A stretch of 5,346 nucleotides of DNA from contig JAENWE010000475.1 in NCBI GenBank assembly GCA_016650185.1, positions 1 through 5,346 of the forward strand, in the 5' to 3' direction. Positions 4,105 to 5,346 of this stretch are shown piece by piece; within the stretch, counting starts at the first letter, position 1; every line of letters begins with the position of its first letter. This DNA is from Vicinamibacteria bacterium. Its GTDB lineage: Bacteria; Acidobacteriota; Vicinamibacteria; Fen-336; JAGNNV01. Under the pieces are notes generated by a model. That model saw nothing but the letters and a program-made list of their open reading frames with translations. It did no database searches and was not told the origin of the DNA. The position numbers and the translations under genes are program-made.

Positions 4105-5346
4105 CTACTCCGCCCTCAGGGCCTCCATCGGGCGCACCCTCGTCGCCCGTTGAGCGGGCACGTACACGGAGAACAGCGAGAGCAGGGTCACCAGGGAGAA
4201 CACGGCGATGTAGGTCAACGGGTCGAGCGGGTTCACATCGAACAGCATGCTGGCGATGCCGTCCTTGCCGACGGTTGCGAGCCCCAGCGCCATGACCAGG
4301 CCCAACGAGAGTCCGAGGGCCACCTGCCGGGCTCCCTGCTTGAGAACCATCGACAGAATCCCCGAACTCGCTGCGCCGAGGGCCATGCGGACGCCGAACT
4401 CGGTCGTGCGCTGGCTCACCGAGAAGGACATCACGCCATAGATTCCAACCGCGGCCAGGACGATGGCGATGAATCCGAGCACCGAAAAAAGAGTCGCAAT
4501 CACGCGGTTGATGGCCACCGCTCCGTCGAGGTGGAACTTCGGCGTGGCCGCGAAGTACAGGGGAAGATTCGGGTCGACCTTTCTCAACTCGGAGCGAAGG
4601 GCGGGAAGCAGGGCCTCGGCACTCTGCGACCCGCGCGGCCTCACAATGACGGTGGCGAATTGATTGGCCAACGGCTCGGGAGACATGGGGCCGAAGGGCA
4701 CTGAATAGAACGGGACGTAGAAGCCGCCTTCCTCGACATTCTGGTTGTTGAAAGGCACCGACATCCTCACCGTCGTGACCACGCCCACGATGGTCCGCCA
4801 GGGGCCGAACTGGGGGGTGCTGCCGTCTCCGGTGCGGATGCGCCGCCCGATGGCGCTCTCGGTTCCGAAGTGCTTGCGAGCGAACGCTTCGTTCACGATC
4901 GCCACCGGGAGCTTGGAGTCGAGATCCTGGTCGTCAAAACTGCGCCCCTCGAGCACCCTCTGGCCCATCACGTCGAAGAAGCCGGTCGAGATCTGCTCGA
5001 AGTTGACGTTCGGGTGATCCTTCTTGGTGGCATAGGTCTTGCCCTCGATTTCGATCGCACCGTTCCCCGCGAACAACATCTGAAACCGGCTGGTCAGGGC
5101 GACGCTCTCGAACTGAGACGACCCACGTAAGGATCCGAGCAACTGATCGTAGAAGAGTTTGCGGGCGGCCGGGGTGGGATAGTCGCCCTCCATCAGACCC
5201 ATACGGGCGGACATGATCCCCTCGGTGTCGTAGCCGAAATCGATGGTCTGCTGGTTGACGATGGAGCGAACCTGCAGGATTGATCCGATGAGCAGGATGC
5301 AGGTGATCGCGATCTGGAAGACCACGAGGCCACGGGTCAGAAGGCC
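4105..5346 (-). CDS. ABC transporter permease, ADOP type (MacB_PCD + FtsX domains), C-terminal 413 residues; 5' end outside window
   Basis: The frame is open from the right edge to TAG at 4107-4105; codons upstream of GTG 5325 read GLLTRGL, continuing the helix LVVFQIAITCILLIGSILQV, so the true start lies outside. After that membrane segment (visible residues about 7-24) comes a periplasmic MacB-like domain of about 250 residues with family wording: FFDVMGQRVLEGRSFDDQD, VAIVNEAFARKHFG, IGRRI, WRTIVGVV. The FtsX domain then has three helices (about 286-308, 343-357, 379-396), with VSQRTTEFGVRMALGA after the first and VPAQRATRVRPMEALRAE at the end. Acidobacterial duplicated orphan permeases are usually about 800 residues with two such halves and no adjacent ATPase; this fits the second half. 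They are thought to act with MacB-like ATPases in export or envelope mechanotransmission, and no substrate can be inferred. A relic of a second copy lies just downstream. Confidence 0.88.
   Translation of the reverse strand, partial: GLLTRGLVVFQIAITCILLIGSILQVRSIVNQQTIDFGYDTEGIMSARMGLMEGDYPTPAARKLFYDQLLGSLRGSSQFESVALTSRFQMLFAGNGAIEIEGKTYATKKDHPNVNFEQISTGFFDVMGQRVLEGRSFDDQDLDSKLPVAIVNEAFARKHFGTESAIGRRIRTGDGSTPQFGPWRTIVGVVTTVRMSVPFNNQNVEEGGFYVPFYSVPFGPMSPEPLANQFATVIVRPRGSQSAEALLPALRSELRKVDPNLPLYFAATPKFHLDGAVAINRVIATLFSVLGFIAIVLAAVGIYGVMSFSVSQRTTEFGVRMALGAASSGILSMVLKQGARQVALGLSLGLVMALGLATVGKDGIASMLFDVNPLDPLTYIAVFSLVTLLSLFSVYVPAQRATRVRPMEALRAE

Noticed and set aside
4150..4704. 184-aa open frame on the + strand opposite the permease
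   Set aside because: It is a His/Gly/Glu-rich antisense shadow of the FtsX domain with no supporting start signal.
4105..5325. GTG 5325 as the start of the permease
   Set aside because: It falls inside a transmembrane helix, and the frame continues open to the right edge with matching membrane sequence.
1..5346. tRNA, rRNA, CRISPR array, insertion sequence or defence system
   Set aside because: I looked on both strands for repeated units, transposase motifs, terminal repeats and tRNA-like cloverleaf sequence and saw none. The repeats present are diverged gene paralogues and short inverted repeats.

Overview
The window is GC-rich and carries gene families typical of Acidobacteriota: a large-barrel TonB-dependent receptor, an exported carboxypeptidase-regulatory/TPR protein, a peptidyl-hydroxyglycine-lyase-like (NHL) beta-propeller, and the C-terminal half of an 'ADOP'-type orphan ABC permease. 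The taxonomic placement is an inference from family content and general style; no marker gene or rRNA is present.

Layout. On the + strand: the 3' end of a TonB-dependent receptor (1-914, cut by the window edge), a 308-aa secreted CarboxypepD_reg + TPR protein (970-1896), a decayed stretch (1897-2433), and a secreted 377-aa six-bladed NHL propeller (2526-3659). On the - strand: an ABC permease running off the right edge (5346-4105). The convergent gap 3660-4104 holds several inverted repeats and a gene relic.

Main result. The gene-poor stretches hold recognisable 3' ends of paralogues of the neighbouring genes. (i) 1948-2001 resembles the last 18 codons of the receptor, with its TAG stop changed to CAG. 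(ii) 2053-2433 is a shrunken, frameshifted copy of the TPR gene: signal peptide, then the last TPR in another frame, then a C-terminal tail ending in a stop at the equivalent place. (iii) 3884-4030, on the - strand, encodes a C-terminus 28/39 identical by hand count to that of the intact permease. Items (i) and (ii), with a near-identical promoter between them (GGGGTAnnnT about 10 bases before the ATG), form a second degenerate copy of the unit 'receptor end - promoter - exported TPR protein'. This points to a tandem duplication followed by deletion and decay.

Regulation. The TPR gene and its relic have a -10-like hexamer so close to the ATG that transcripts would be leaderless or nearly so, and neither has a Shine-Dalgarno. 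The NHL gene instead has a leader and a good AAGGAG site. The receptor, the TPR protein and the NHL protein are all envelope or exported proteins. The sequence does not prove a shared pathway, and I see no defence system, mobile element, RNA gene or CRISPR array.
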